Origin: Bacteroidia bacterium
GTDB lineage: Bacteria; Bacteroidota; Bacteroidia; B-17B0; Aurantibacillaceae
Direction: 5' to 3'
Assembly (NCBI GenBank): GCA_026415195.1
Contig: JAOAHO010000016.1
Span: 1-53,293, forward strand
Length of the DNA stretch: 53,293 nt
Shown here piece by piece: positions 7,427 to 15,416 of the stretch (position 1 is the first letter of the stretch; every line of letters starts with the position of its first letter). Both the position numbers and the translations under genes were made by a program. A model generated the notes under the pieces. The model searched no databases, was not told the DNA's origin, and saw only the letters and a program-made list of their open reading frames with translations.

Positions 7427-8707
7427 ATGTTATTGTTCATCACGATTTTGTTGTTATTCTTTAATGCTTTTTTTGTTGCCTCTGAATTTTCACTGGTAAA
7501 AGTCAGGCCCAGCCAGTTGGAAGTATTAGTACAAAAAGGAAGCCGCCGTGCATTGCTTACACAGGCCATTTTGGAGAAGTTAGACGGCTACCTTTCGGCT
7601 TGCCAGTTGGGCATCACCCTCACCAGCCTTGGCCTCGGATGGATTGGGGAAGAGGTGTTTTCGGGATTTTTTATTCGTTTGTTTGAAAATGCAGGATGGG
7701 GGCATAATCCCATTCTTGCTCATACGGTTTCTATATCTGTAGCTTTTTCCTTTCTTACGTTTTTACACATAACCCTTGGAGAGCAAATCCCTAAAATGGT
7801 CGGAATTAATTATGCCCTGACGATGGCGCTTTTAGTTTCATTGCCCCTGAAAATTTTTTATGTGGTGTTTACGCCTTTCATTTGGATATTGAACAAATCC
7901 ACCCGGCTGTTCATGAATGTGTTCGGGATTCCGCAGGTGTCGGAAGATGTGCATACGGAAGAGGAAATTAAGGTGATTTTGACGGAAAGCGAAGAAGGAG
8001 GGGCCATCAAGCCCAGTGAACATGAACTCATCCAAAACGTTTTTGATTTCGACGACCGCATCGTGCGTCAGGTGATGATCCCCAAGAATAAAATTTCCGG
8101 TTTGGATGTGGAATTGGGAAGGGAACAAATTGTCCGGCTGATTATTGAAGAAGGATTTTCACGCTTTCCGGTCTATCTCGGAGATTTGGACAACATTATC
8201 GGAATTGTCCATGCGCGCGATATTTTAAAATCGGTGGTGGAAAACAATTATAAAAGCATTAGAACCCTGATGCGCCCGGTGCATTTTGTCCCCGAAACCA
8301 TGAAAATAAACCAGCTTTTGAAAGATTTTCAAAAGTTCCACATTCAAATTGCCATCGTGATAGATGAATACGGAAGCACGACGGGGCTGGTTACCATGGA
8401 AGACATAATTGAAGAGTTGGTAGGCGACATTCACGATGAACACGATGAAGAAAAACCATCCATTCAAAAAATCAACGACAGGGAATTTATTGTTTATGCC
8501 TCGACAACCATTGTGGATGCCAATAATGTATTGCCTTTGGCGTTGCCGGAGAATCCCATATACGAGACCGTTTCGGGTTACGTAAATTTTATCTTCGGAA
8601 AAATTCCGGCACAAAATGAAAAAATTACCAAAGACGGTTATGAAATAACGATTTTAAAAAGAAACCAGAAAAATGTGGAACAGGTTAAATTTGTTTTAAA
8701 AGGCTGA
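7427..8707 (+). CDS. CNNM/CBS/CorC-HlyC domain membrane protein (hemolysin family, ion transport)
   Basis: This 426-residue protein has the three-part CNNM architecture. The N-terminal transmembrane domain covers about residues 1-165, with SACQLGITLTSLGLGWIGE and HITLGEQIPKM. Paired CBS domains span about 200-325 (VRQVMIPKNKI, GFSRFPVYLGDLDNIIGIVHARD, GSTTGLVTMEDIIEELVGDI). A C-terminal CorC_HlyC transporter-associated domain includes YETVSGYV. Family members are linked to magnesium or cobalt efflux; the hemolysin name is historical. It may be related to GldE, but nothing here shows a gliding role. The methyltransferase gene starts four bases after its stop. Confidence 0.93.
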   Translation: MLLFITILLLFFNAFFVASEFSLVKVRPSQLEVLVQKGSRRALLTQAILEKLDGYLSACQLGITLTSLGLGWIGEEVFSGFFIRLFENAGWGHNPILAHTVSISVAFSFLTFLHITLGEQIPKMVGINYALTMALLVSLPLKIFYVVFTPFIWILNKSTRLFMNVFGIPQVSEDVHTEEEIKVILTESEEGGAIKPSEHELIQNVFDFDDRIVRQVMIPKNKISGLDVELGREQIVRLIIEEGFSRFPVYLGDLDNIIGIVHARDILKSVVENNYKSIRTLMRPVHFVPETMKINQLLKDFQKFHIQIAIVIDEYGSTTGLVTMEDIIEELVGDIHDEHDEEKPSIQKINDREFIVYASTTIVDANNVLPLALPENPIYETVSGYVNFIFGKIPAQNEKITKDGYEITILKRNQKNVEQVKFVLKG

Positions 8708-8710
8708 TTC

Positions 8711-9313
8711 GTGAACGAAGAGTTCCTTACAAAAAACTATTGGAATAATCGTTATCAGGAAAAAAGCACCGGTTGGGATATCGGTTATCCTTCGCCGCCC
8801 TTAATGGAGTACGTTATTAATAAAGTACCCAAGGATTGGAAAATTTTAATTCCCGGTTCCGGCTTTTCGCATGAAGCCGGCAGCTTGTATGGATTAGGAT
8901 ATCAACATATTTGGATTTGTGAATTTGCCCCGAGTGCCGTGGAATATTTCAAATCGAGATATCCTGATTTTCCCGAAGCACAAATTCTTATGGCGGATTT
9001 TTTTGAATTACAAAACCATTCATTTCAATTGATTTTGGAACAAACTTTTTTTTGTGCCATTAATCCCGGTTTAAGAAAAAAATATTTTGAACAATGTCAT
9101 ACCCTGCTTCAGCCGGGCGGAATTTTAGCCGGGGTGCTGTTTAATACGGTATTTGAAAATGCAGGCCCCCCTTTTGGGGGTTATGCTGATGAATATTATC
9201 AGTTGTTGGATTTAAATGATTGGGAAGTCCTGAAATGGGAACCATGCCGGAATTCCATTGAACCCAGGCAGGGTAGGGAATGGTGGATGGAACTCAGAAA
9301 GAAGCAGCAGTAA
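8711..9313 (+). CDS. TPMT-family SAM-dependent methyltransferase
   Basis: The 200-residue protein uses a GTG start three bases after the preceding stop codon. It begins with the TPMT-family opening YWNNRYQEKSTGWDIGYPSPPL, then the SAM-binding strand ILIPGSGFSHEA in place of the usual GxGxG. EFAPSAVEYFK, LEQTFFCAINP and LQPGGILAGVLF follow. Bacterial relatives methylate thiols, tellurite or halides; the substrate here is unknown. The C-terminal SIEPRQGREWWMELRK is also typical. Spacing suggests co-transcription with the CNNM gene and the aminotransferase that follows by three bases. Confidence 0.88.
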   Translation: MNEEFLTKNYWNNRYQEKSTGWDIGYPSPPLMEYVINKVPKDWKILIPGSGFSHEAGSLYGLGYQHIWICEFAPSAVEYFKSRYPDFPEAQILMADFFELQNHSFQLILEQTFFCAINPGLRKKYFEQCHTLLQPGGILAGVLFNTVFENAGPPFGGYADEYYQLLDLNDWEVLKWEPCRNSIEPRQGREWWMELRKKQQ

Positions 9314-9316
9314 TTT

Positions 9317-10525
9317 ATGAATCATCGGGAATTTTTCTTTCGTCACATCGCTCAAACTTCCCCCGAACCCATGTTGGGAAATCCTTTGCACATCGTCAGG
9401 GCCGAAAAAGAATTTTTGTGGGATGCCGAAGGAAAAAAATATGTGGATTTAATCAGCGGGATTGCCGTAAGTTCGGTGGGGCATTGCCATCCCAAAGTGG
9501 TGGAGGCAGTAAAGGAACATGCATCCCGTTTTATGCACCTGATGGTGTATGGCGAAATGATACAAAGCCCCCAGAATTTGCTGGCTGAAGCATTGATGAA
9601 AGTGTTGCCCCCGTCGCTGAATAATTTTTATTATACCACCGGCGGAAGTGAAGCTATTGAAGTGGCACTGAAAATTGCCAGAAAATTTACCGGAAGAAAA
9701 AAAATCTTGGCATTTAAAAATTCCTATCATGGTTCCACCTGGGCCGCCTTAAGCTTAAGTTCTTTGGAGCATCATTTGAATGCCTTTGCACCATTGTTAC
9801 CGGGAATTATCAGGACAGAATTTGGAAGCATGGATGCTATTGGCCTTGTGGATGAAGATGTGGCTTGCGTGGTTACGGAGCCAATTCAGGCCGAATCGGG
9901 GGTCAACATTCCGTCAAAAGAATTCATGGAAGCATTACGCAATCGTTGTGAAGAAAAAGGGGTATTGCTGATTTTCGATGAGATTCAAACCGGATTTGGT
10001 CGCACCGGAAAAATGTTTGCTTTCGAGCATTTTGGCGTGGTTCCCGATATTTTATGCCTGGCTAAGGCGATGGGGGGCGGAGTGCCTGTCGGGGTTTGCA
10101 TTTCATCGGGTGAAATCATGGCCTCACTTTGCAAAAATCCCATTCTTGGCCACATGAACACTTTTGGGGGAAATGCCCTGGCTTGTACTGCTGCCAAAGC
10201 AACACTGGAGGCAATTCTTCAGGAAAAACTTCACGAAAGGGCAAAAGAAATTCAAAAAATAATACAAGCAGTTTTTGAAAGCCAACTAAAGGATACGTGC
10301 TTTAAATGGCGCGTAATTGGTGCCTTCGGAGCGCTGGAATTAAAGGATGAAGCGCATGCCTTTGAGTTATGCAGGCAAGCCCTTATGGAAGGCATTATAA
10401 CCGATTGGTTTTTGTTCAATTCCAAGTCCATCAGGATAGCTCCTCCATTAAATATTGATTTTAACGTTTTAAAGGATGCATTGGAAAAATTGTGTAACTT
10501 GTCCGTAAAACTTTCCAACAAATGA
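9317..10525 (+). CDS. Class III PLP-dependent aminotransferase (acetylornithine-like)
   Basis: The 402-residue protein carries class III landmarks: YVDLISGIAVSSVGHCHP near 42-60, TTGGSEAIEVALKIAR around 108-122, the SYHGSTW segment, FDEIQTGFGRTG with Asp221, and the PLP lysine at 250 in CLAKAMGGGVPVG. It most resembles acetylornithine or ornithine-type aminotransferases, but no arginine or lysine biosynthesis gene lies nearby, so substrate is left open. It follows the methyltransferase closely and is likely in the same transcript. Confidence 0.92.
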   Translation: MNHREFFFRHIAQTSPEPMLGNPLHIVRAEKEFLWDAEGKKYVDLISGIAVSSVGHCHPKVVEAVKEHASRFMHLMVYGEMIQSPQNLLAEALMKVLPPSLNNFYYTTGGSEAIEVALKIARKFTGRKKILAFKNSYHGSTWAALSLSSLEHHLNAFAPLLPGIIRTEFGSMDAIGLVDEDVACVVTEPIQAESGVNIPSKEFMEALRNRCEEKGVLLIFDEIQTGFGRTGKMFAFEHFGVVPDILCLAKAMGGGVPVGVCISSGEIMASLCKNPILGHMNTFGGNALACTAAKATLEAILQEKLHERAKEIQKIIQAVFESQLKDTCFKWRVIGAFGALELKDEAHAFELCRQALMEGIITDWFLFNSKSIRIAPPLNIDFNVLKDALEKLCNLSVKLSNK

Positions 10526-10544
10526 GCAACTGCTGAAAATTGTA

Positions 10545-10552
10545 TAAATTTG
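10545..10552 (+). promoter_or_regulatory. Candidate -7 box before the DUF6580-like gene
   Basis: TAAATTTG matches TAnnTTTG and ends six bases before the ATG at 10559. A clear -33 element is not seen. If used, the mRNA leader would be only a few bases. Confidence 0.35.
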
Positions 10553-10558
10553 TTCATC

Positions 10559-11125
10559 ATGGAAAATAAATCAAACAATATCATTCTAACGTTAGTTTCA
10601 TTAATTCTTTTGTTCATTAGCTGTGTGGCACGCCTTATCCCTCACCCCTGGAATTTTACACCGGCATTGGCCATGGCCATGTTCGGGGGTTTTGTCGTTG
10701 CTGGAAGGATTTGGGGAATATTAATTCCTTTACTGTTTGTATGGATCAGTGATTTGCTTGTGAACAACATACTCTATAGGAATTTTTTTAATAGCTTTGT
10801 CTGGTTTTACGATGGTTTTTACTGGCAATACGGTGCTTATGCCATGGTGGCTCTTTTGTCGGGAATTTTCCTTAAAGCATCCCGCTTGTTATGGGTAATT
10901 CCATCCTCTATTTTGGGATCACTGCTTTTTTTTATGATATCGAATTTCGGTGTTTGGGCAACGGGAAATATGTATCCGAAAAACTTTACGGGCCTGATGG
11001 AATGCTATGTGGCAGCCATTCCTTTTTTCAAGGGTACGCTGGGCGGCACATTGGCTTATTCGGTGATTTTGTTCGGCATTTACGATTGGGTTAAGAAAAA
11101 ATATTTTCGCCCCCAAACGGCCTGA
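10559..11125 (+). CDS. DUF6580-like integral membrane protein
   Basis: The ATG at 10559 gives 188 residues; a TTG at 10550 is also in frame but less likely. About five membrane helices are visible. The segment ARLIPHPWNFTPALAMAMFGG near residues 22-42 is the typical start of the DUF6580 family, followed by WISDLLVNN and a later FMISNFGVWATGNMYP. These proteins look like the small membrane subunit (S component) of ECF-type uptake systems, but no ATPase partner is in the window, so transport is inferred only. It converges on rlmB with four bases between the stops. Confidence 0.78.
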   Translation: MENKSNNIILTLVSLILLFISCVARLIPHPWNFTPALAMAMFGGFVVAGRIWGILIPLLFVWISDLLVNNILYRNFFNSFVWFYDGFYWQYGAYAMVALLSGIFLKASRLLWVIPSSILGSLLFFMISNFGVWATGNMYPKNFTGLMECYVAAIPFFKGTLGGTLAYSVILFGIYDWVKKKYFRPQTA

Positions 11126-11134
11126 GGCTTCAGG
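11121..11134. other. Hairpin formed by two convergent stop codons
   Basis: CCTGA (11121-11125) and TCAGG (11130-11134) pair around GGCT. The TGA of the rightward gene and the TGA of leftward rlmB each sit in one arm. No T-run follows, so termination by this element alone is doubtful. Confidence 0.5.
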
Positions 11135-11861
11135 AATGCCTTTGCCTTACGGCTTCATATAGGGCTATGGCAGCCGCATTCGACACATTCAGCGATGCTG
11201 TTTTACCCGACATCGGAATTTTAGCCTGATCATCACAATACTTTAAGTATTCTTTGCTGATGCCGCTTTCTTCATTTCCCAAAAGGAGTGCGATGGGGGA
11301 TTTTAGGTTTAATTCATGGATTTTTTTATTGGTTTTTTCATGTATGGCAATGATGGAAATGCCGCTTTCTTTAACGAATTCAAAGGTTTTTTTCAAATTG
11401 AATTCCCGGCACAGAGGGATGTGCAGCAAAGCCCCGGCGCTGGCCTTGACGGCATCTTCATTTAAGGCGGCAGAACCCAGTGCCGGAAATATAATTCCAT
11501 GAACGCCCAGGCATTCCGCAGTACGGGCAATCGATCCAAAATTCCTTACGTCGGTAATTTTATCCAGGACGATAAGGAAGGGCATTTCTCCTTTGTCGAA
11601 AAGAGACGGGACAAGATCTTCCGCCGTAGTAAATTCAAGATCGGTAATCAGGGCTACCATGCCTTGTGTGGCCTTGCCCGGAATTAATTTTTTGATTTTT
11701 TCGGGCGGGACAAATTGAAATGGTATGTTCTGCTTTTTGGCTTCGGAAAGGATATTCTTCAACGAAGGGTTTTCGGAACCTTTTTGGAACCAAATTTTAA
11801 CAAAAGTTTTCTTTGCAGCCAGGGCTTCACTTATGGGTTGAATTCCGTAAATATAGGGCAT
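11130..11861 (-). CDS. rlmB: 23S rRNA (guanosine-2251-2'-O)-methyltransferase, SpoU/TrmH family
   Basis: The 243-residue protein begins IYGIQPISEAL, the substrate-binding domain seen in RlmB. The SPOUT domain contains LDKITDVRNFGSIARTAECLG, then LLGNEESGIS and the knot-forming IPMSGKTASLNVSNAAAIALYE. These three motifs are those of the TrmH/SpoU family that methylates ribose 2'-OH. Length and N-terminal domain favour RlmB over TrmH. The N-terminus overlaps the upstream DinB-like gene by 35 bases, so they are probably translated from one mRNA. Confidence 0.93.
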   Translation of the reverse strand: MPYIYGIQPISEALAAKKTFVKIWFQKGSENPSLKNILSEAKKQNIPFQFVPPEKIKKLIPGKATQGMVALITDLEFTTAEDLVPSLFDKGEMPFLIVLDKITDVRNFGSIARTAECLGVHGIIFPALGSAALNEDAVKASAGALLHIPLCREFNLKKTFEFVKESGISIIAIHEKTNKKIHELNLKSPIALLLGNEESGISKEYLKYCDDQAKIPMSGKTASLNVSNAAAIALYEAVRQRHS

Positions 11862-12339
11862 ACTCAGGGTCTTGCAGGAGTCCGAATTGGTTCAGATGGT
11901 GCCGCGCATGCTTGCACAACAAATGCACCCACTCATCAAAATTCAATTTTCCGAAAAAGGGATTGGCTTGAATGTGGCAGGAATTTTTTGCGTAGAAATC
12001 AAAAAATTCATGAATATTATTTTTTAAATCCTCAAGGGCCATTTGCCTGTTTTCGAAAATCAATTTCGGAGGGTGTTCTCCCATTATGGTATTCGGTGTT
12101 CCCGGGCGGAAGGGCTTGTCGGAAAGCATGAAATTTCTTAATTTTTCCATGGTAGCTTCATCAACCTGAACCGGAAAAACCACTTTCCCGTATGCCATGG
12201 CCACACTTTCGCTCATGTGTTCAATCATCCCTTGAAAATTCAGTTTTCCCCACAGAGGCAAAGGTTCCTGATTAACTGCCTCAAGCATTTTCGGAAATGT
12301 TTGCTTAAGGAATTCTCTTTTATTCAGGGTTTGTTCCAT
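11827..12339 (-). CDS. DinB-like / DUF1569-type protein
   Basis: Starting at the ATG at 12339 gives 170 residues; an in-frame TTG at 12357 adds six more. The protein is helical with WGKLNFQGMIEHMSESVAMAYGKV near the N-terminus and a second half ending DEWVHLLCKHARHHLNQFGLLQ. The two spaced histidine motifs (EHMSES and HARHHLNQ) match the metal-binding four-helix fold of DinB and DUF1569 proteins. Such proteins are often thiol-dependent transferases or of unknown role. It overlaps rlmB by 35 bases and is divergent from the DUF4468 gene. Confidence 0.75.
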   Translation of the reverse strand: MEQTLNKREFLKQTFPKMLEAVNQEPLPLWGKLNFQGMIEHMSESVAMAYGKVVFPVQVDEATMEKLRNFMLSDKPFRPGTPNTIMGEHPPKLIFENRQMALEDLKNNIHEFFDFYAKNSCHIQANPFFGKLNFDEWVHLLCKHARHHLNQFGLLQDPEYALYLRNSTHK

Positions 12340-12474
12340 TCCGGGTAATTTTTGCAATGATAATTAATTGATAAAAGTTTAAAGCCATTCTTGTTAATTT
12401 TTTTTAATAAAATACAAACAATTTAAAATTATTGATTTGGGCATAATTTTTACTATCGTAATTTTAAAATTCAG

Positions 12475-12482
12475 TAATTTTG
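12475..12482 (+). promoter_or_regulatory. Candidate -7 box before the DUF4468 gene
   Basis: TAATTTTG matches TAnnTTTG and ends seven bases before the ATG at 12490, in a very AT-rich divergent gap (12340-12489). A -33 TTTG at the expected spacing is not present. It would drive the run of genes up to 16711. Confidence 0.4.
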
Positions 12483-12489
12483 AAATTAC

Positions 12490-13056
12490 ATGAAAATGAA
12501 ATTTCTTGGTATCAAAAGGGTCATTTTAGGGCTTTTGGTAATGAATATTTCAGGTTCCTTATTTTCCCAAAACGAAAGTTCTGTTGGTTCCAAAAATGAA
12601 ACCAAATTTTCGGAAGTGGTTTTTTTGGATTCCGTGCCCTCTAAACAAATTTTGGAAAGAGCTGTTAATTGGGCAAAATTGGAAACTCCTAAATATGTTA
12701 AGTCAAATAGAGTTAGTTCAGGATCGAGGGTGGAGTGTATCGCTACATTCACGACGAAACCCAAACAGTTGAATCCTGAATTTGATTATACAGGAAAAAT
12801 TACGATGAAAGTGAGTATTGAAGTTAAAGACGGAAAATATCGTTACACCATCAACAATATTCAACATAAAAGCAACAGTGGCAAGGTAAATGGCGGAAGC
12901 ATTGACAATATTGTACCCGAATCGGGAAGCATGGCCATGGATGAAATTACTTGGAAAAAAATTAAAGGGGAAGCCATCAGGAATGCTCAGGTAGTGATTA
13001 GCGACATTAAAGAATTCATGATCAAAGAAAATGCAGGAAAACAAGATGAGTGGTAA
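12490..13056 (+). CDS. DUF4468 family exported protein
   Basis: The 188-residue protein has a signal peptide (LGLLVMNISGSLFSQ) and a domain of the DUF4468 type (TBP-like fold). Supporting stretches are the early RAVNWAKLETPKYVKSNRV, then YTGKITMKVSIEVKDGKYRYTINNIQHK near 97-124, and a C-terminal helix. The family is restricted mainly to Bacteroidota and has no known function. A second ATG at 12496 is equally possible. Its end overlaps the trxB start by 11 bases, which is an unusual tie between an exported protein and a cytosolic redox enzyme. Confidence 0.8.
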   Translation: MKMKFLGIKRVILGLLVMNISGSLFSQNESSVGSKNETKFSEVVFLDSVPSKQILERAVNWAKLETPKYVKSNRVSSGSRVECIATFTTKPKQLNPEFDYTGKITMKVSIEVKDGKYRYTINNIQHKSNSGKVNGGSIDNIVPESGSMAMDEITWKKIKGEAIRNAQVVISDIKEFMIKENAGKQDEW

Positions 13057-14008
13057 CATTGAACATATCCATTGCCTCATTATAGGCAGCGGCCCGGCCG
13101 GATATACGGCTGCTATTTATGCCGCACGTGCCGATTTAAAACCTGTCCTTTATACCGGTTTGACGCCCGGCGGGCAACTAACCGAGACCACCGAAGTGGA
13201 TAATTTTCCCGGGTATCCGAAAGGCATCAAAGGCCCGGAATTGATGGAGGATTTGAAAAATCAGGCCGAAAGGTTTGGAACTCAGGTTCGCTTCGGAATG
13301 GTAACCAGAGCCGATTTAACGGCTAATCCTAAAAGAATTTGGATTGATGATACCAAAGAGGTTACGGCCGATGCCGTGATAATTGCCACCGGAGCCAGTG
13401 CCAAATGGCTGGGCCTTCCCAATGAAACCCGCCTTCGCATGAATGCAGGGGGGGTAAGTGCCTGTGCCGTGTGTGACGGATTTTTTTTCCGCGGGCAGGA
13501 TGTGGCCATAGTTGGCGGTGGCGACACAGCGGCTGAAGAAGCAACCTACCTGGCTAAGCTCTGCCGAAAAGTGTATATGCTGGTCAGAAAAGACAAGCTC
13601 AGGGCAAGCAAAGCCATGCAGCATCGTGTGTTTAACACACCGAATATTGAAGTGCTTTGGAACACCGAGACCGTTGACATACTTGGTGAACAAAGTGTTC
13701 AGGGTGTTTTGGTTAAAAACAACCTCACCGGTGAGGAAAAAAAATTGGACGTAACAGGTTTTTTTGTTGCCATTGGCCATAAGCCCAATACCGACATTTT
13801 CAAAGGCCAACTCGATATGGATGAACAGGGGTACATAAAAGTTAAACCGGGCTCAACACATACCAATATTGAAGGGGTTTTTGCTGTGGGAGATTGTGCC
13901 GACAAAGTTTATCGGCAAGCCGTTACGGCTGCAGGCAGCGGATGTATGGGAGCATTGGATGCGGAAAGATGGCTGGCTTCAAAAGAAGTGCATGCGGAAA
14001 TGGCATGA
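13046..14008 (+). CDS. trxB: Thioredoxin-disulfide reductase
   Basis: The 320-residue flavoprotein transfers electrons from NADPH to thioredoxin. It shows the FAD-binding GSGPAGYTAAIYAARA near 14-29, the redox-active CAVC pair at Cys140/Cys143 (preceding DGFFF), the NADPH-binding GGGDTAAEEA near 157, and the second FAD motif GVFAVGDCAD near the end. The start at 13046 gives the family-like opening MSGNIEHIHCLIIG; an upstream in-frame codon adds five residues. The stop TGA overlaps the ATG of the next gene. Confidence 0.96.
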   Translation: MSGNIEHIHCLIIGSGPAGYTAAIYAARADLKPVLYTGLTPGGQLTETTEVDNFPGYPKGIKGPELMEDLKNQAERFGTQVRFGMVTRADLTANPKRIWIDDTKEVTADAVIIATGASAKWLGLPNETRLRMNAGGVSACAVCDGFFFRGQDVAIVGGGDTAAEEATYLAKLCRKVYMLVRKDKLRASKAMQHRVFNTPNIEVLWNTETVDILGEQSVQGVLVKNNLTGEEKKLDVTGFFVAIGHKPNTDIFKGQLDMDEQGYIKVKPGSTHTNIEGVFAVGDCADKVYRQAVTAAGSGCMGALDAERWLASKEVHAEMA

Positions 14009-14721
14009 TATTATTTAAAAAAATAAGTGTTGCTTTTTTTATTTTTTGCGTTAGTTTTTTGACGGCACAGCGCTTTGCCGATCAGGTTCCGCAAATCAGA
14101 AGATATGAACAAAAAGAGGTTTATGATTCTGTTCGTGGAATTTGGATGTATGATAAACTTATTGATCAATTAGGAGGCGACTCCATCAAATATACCAAAG
14201 CCGGTTATAACCATCAAGGTTGGGGCGAAGATTATTACGTCAGTGGAAAAATACTACACCGAGGTTATTATATTGACGGTAAAGTGATCGTATTTAAAAA
14301 TTTCTATGAAAACGGAAAAGTAGAACGTTCCTTCGTAAATCCGGATCCTTTACATTGCTCGATGGAACTTTTTTATGAAAACGGACAAACGAAATCAAAA
14401 ACTTCCTATTTTGAAGGAAAACCCGTAAAAAAAGAGGAATACTATATGAACGGTATATTAAAAATGATTATGGAAACCGAACCGGGAACCAATATTTACA
14501 AATACAAAAAAGAATTTTATCCCGGAGGTAACCTAAAAGCAGAATATCTGTTGAAAGATAAAGACGAAAAGTTGTATTCATGCAGTAAGTATTATTCTGA
14601 TGGAAAAATTCAGGAGCAGGGTGCCGTGGTTTTGGAAAGCATGTCACCGGAAAAGTTTACAAAAAAAGGTTCATGGGTGATTTATGATGCCAAAGGCAAA
14701 AAAAGAACCGAGAAATATTAA
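14005..14721 (+). CDS. Exported MORN-repeat (YwqK-like) protein
   Basis: Beginning at the ATG at 14005, which overlaps the trxB stop, the 238-residue protein has a signal peptide (FKKISVAFFIFCVSFLTAQ). At least five MORN_2-type repeats follow: YYVSGKILHRGYY, FYENGKVERSF, FYENGQTKSKTSYFEGK, EFYPGGNLKAEYLL and YYSDGKIQEQGAV. This is the pattern of proteins annotated as YwqK-like antitoxin components, although an antitoxin role is not supported by any toxin partner here. In Bacteroidota such proteins are common and uncharacterised. The stop overlaps the radC start by one base. Confidence 0.82.
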   Translation: MILFKKISVAFFIFCVSFLTAQRFADQVPQIRRYEQKEVYDSVRGIWMYDKLIDQLGGDSIKYTKAGYNHQGWGEDYYVSGKILHRGYYIDGKVIVFKNFYENGKVERSFVNPDPLHCSMELFYENGQTKSKTSYFEGKPVKKEEYYMNGILKMIMETEPGTNIYKYKKEFYPGGNLKAEYLLKDKDEKLYSCSKYYSDGKIQEQGAVVLESMSPEKFTKKGSWVIYDAKGKKRTEKY

Positions 14722-15416
14722 TGCCTGAAAACAATAAATTCAAAGTTAAATCTCTCCCCCTTTCCGATCGACCCCGAGAAAAACTGTTGCAAAAAGGAGA
14801 AAAAGAACTTACCAATTCCGAGCTCCTTGCCATTTTGATTAATACAGGTTCAAAAGAAAAATCGGCCATACAATTGGCACAAGAAATCATGGCTTTGGCC
14901 GGGGATGACCTGAATACGCTTGCCCGTTTTTCCCTGATTCAACTAATGAATATTAAAGGAATGGGGCAGGCCAAGGCCATTACCATTAAAGCCGCATTGG
15001 AACTCAGTAACCGTAGGGTTGACCATACGCTTACCCATCATGATATCATCGATACATCCCGGAAGGCCTTTGAATTTATGAAAGGCAAGTTCATGGATTT
15101 AACGGAAGAAAAATTTTATGTGCTTTTCCTGAACAGGGCAAACAAAGTGTTGGATTTATTGCATCACACTACCGGTAGTGATGGTGCCACAGTGGTGGAT
15201 ATTAAGTGGATCGTCAGGAAGGTTTTGGAATACAGGGCCTATGGAATTGTAGTAGCCCATAATCATCCAAGCGGCCATTTAAGGCCAGGAAATGAAGATG
15301 TTGAACTGACCCGTAAACTGAAATCGGCCTTGGAATTCTTCGACGCTAAATTACACGACCACCTGATTATACATCAACATTCATTCTTCAGCTTTGCCGA
15401 AAACGGAATCCTATGA
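14721..15416 (+). CDS. radC: RadC family JAB-domain protein (UPF0758)
   Basis: The 231-residue protein starts with LPLSDRPREKLLQKGEKELTNSELLAIL, the typical RadC opening. A helix-hairpin-helix follows (NIKGMGQAKAITIKAALELSNR), then the JAB/MPN metalloprotease-like domain with the metal motif AHNHPSGHLRPGNEDVELTRKL near 177-199. Despite the name a direct repair role is not established. It lies between a MORN-repeat gene (one-base overlap) and an MFS gene (four-base overlap). Confidence 0.94.
   Translation: MPENNKFKVKSLPLSDRPREKLLQKGEKELTNSELLAILINTGSKEKSAIQLAQEIMALAGDDLNTLARFSLIQLMNIKGMGQAKAITIKAALELSNRRVDHTLTHHDIIDTSRKAFEFMKGKFMDLTEEKFYVLFLNRANKVLDLLHHTTGSDGATVVDIKWIVRKVLEYRAYGIVVAHNHPSGHLRPGNEDVELTRKLKSALEFFDAKLHDHLIIHQHSFFSFAENGIL

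Noticed and set aside
13316-13810. 164-codon minus-strand frame across trxB
   Set aside because: Antisense of conserved trxB codons; no signal peptide, domain or spacing supports it.
13894-14004. Upstream extension of the MORN-repeat gene inside trxB
   Set aside because: The added residues are a frame-shifted reading of trxB, and the ATG at 14005 gives a signal peptide and the usual stop-start overlap.
14005-14721. Toxin-antitoxin role for the YwqK-like MORN protein
   Set aside because: The annotation name suggests it, but it has a signal peptide and no toxin gene beside it; the MORN repeats alone do not imply an antitoxin.
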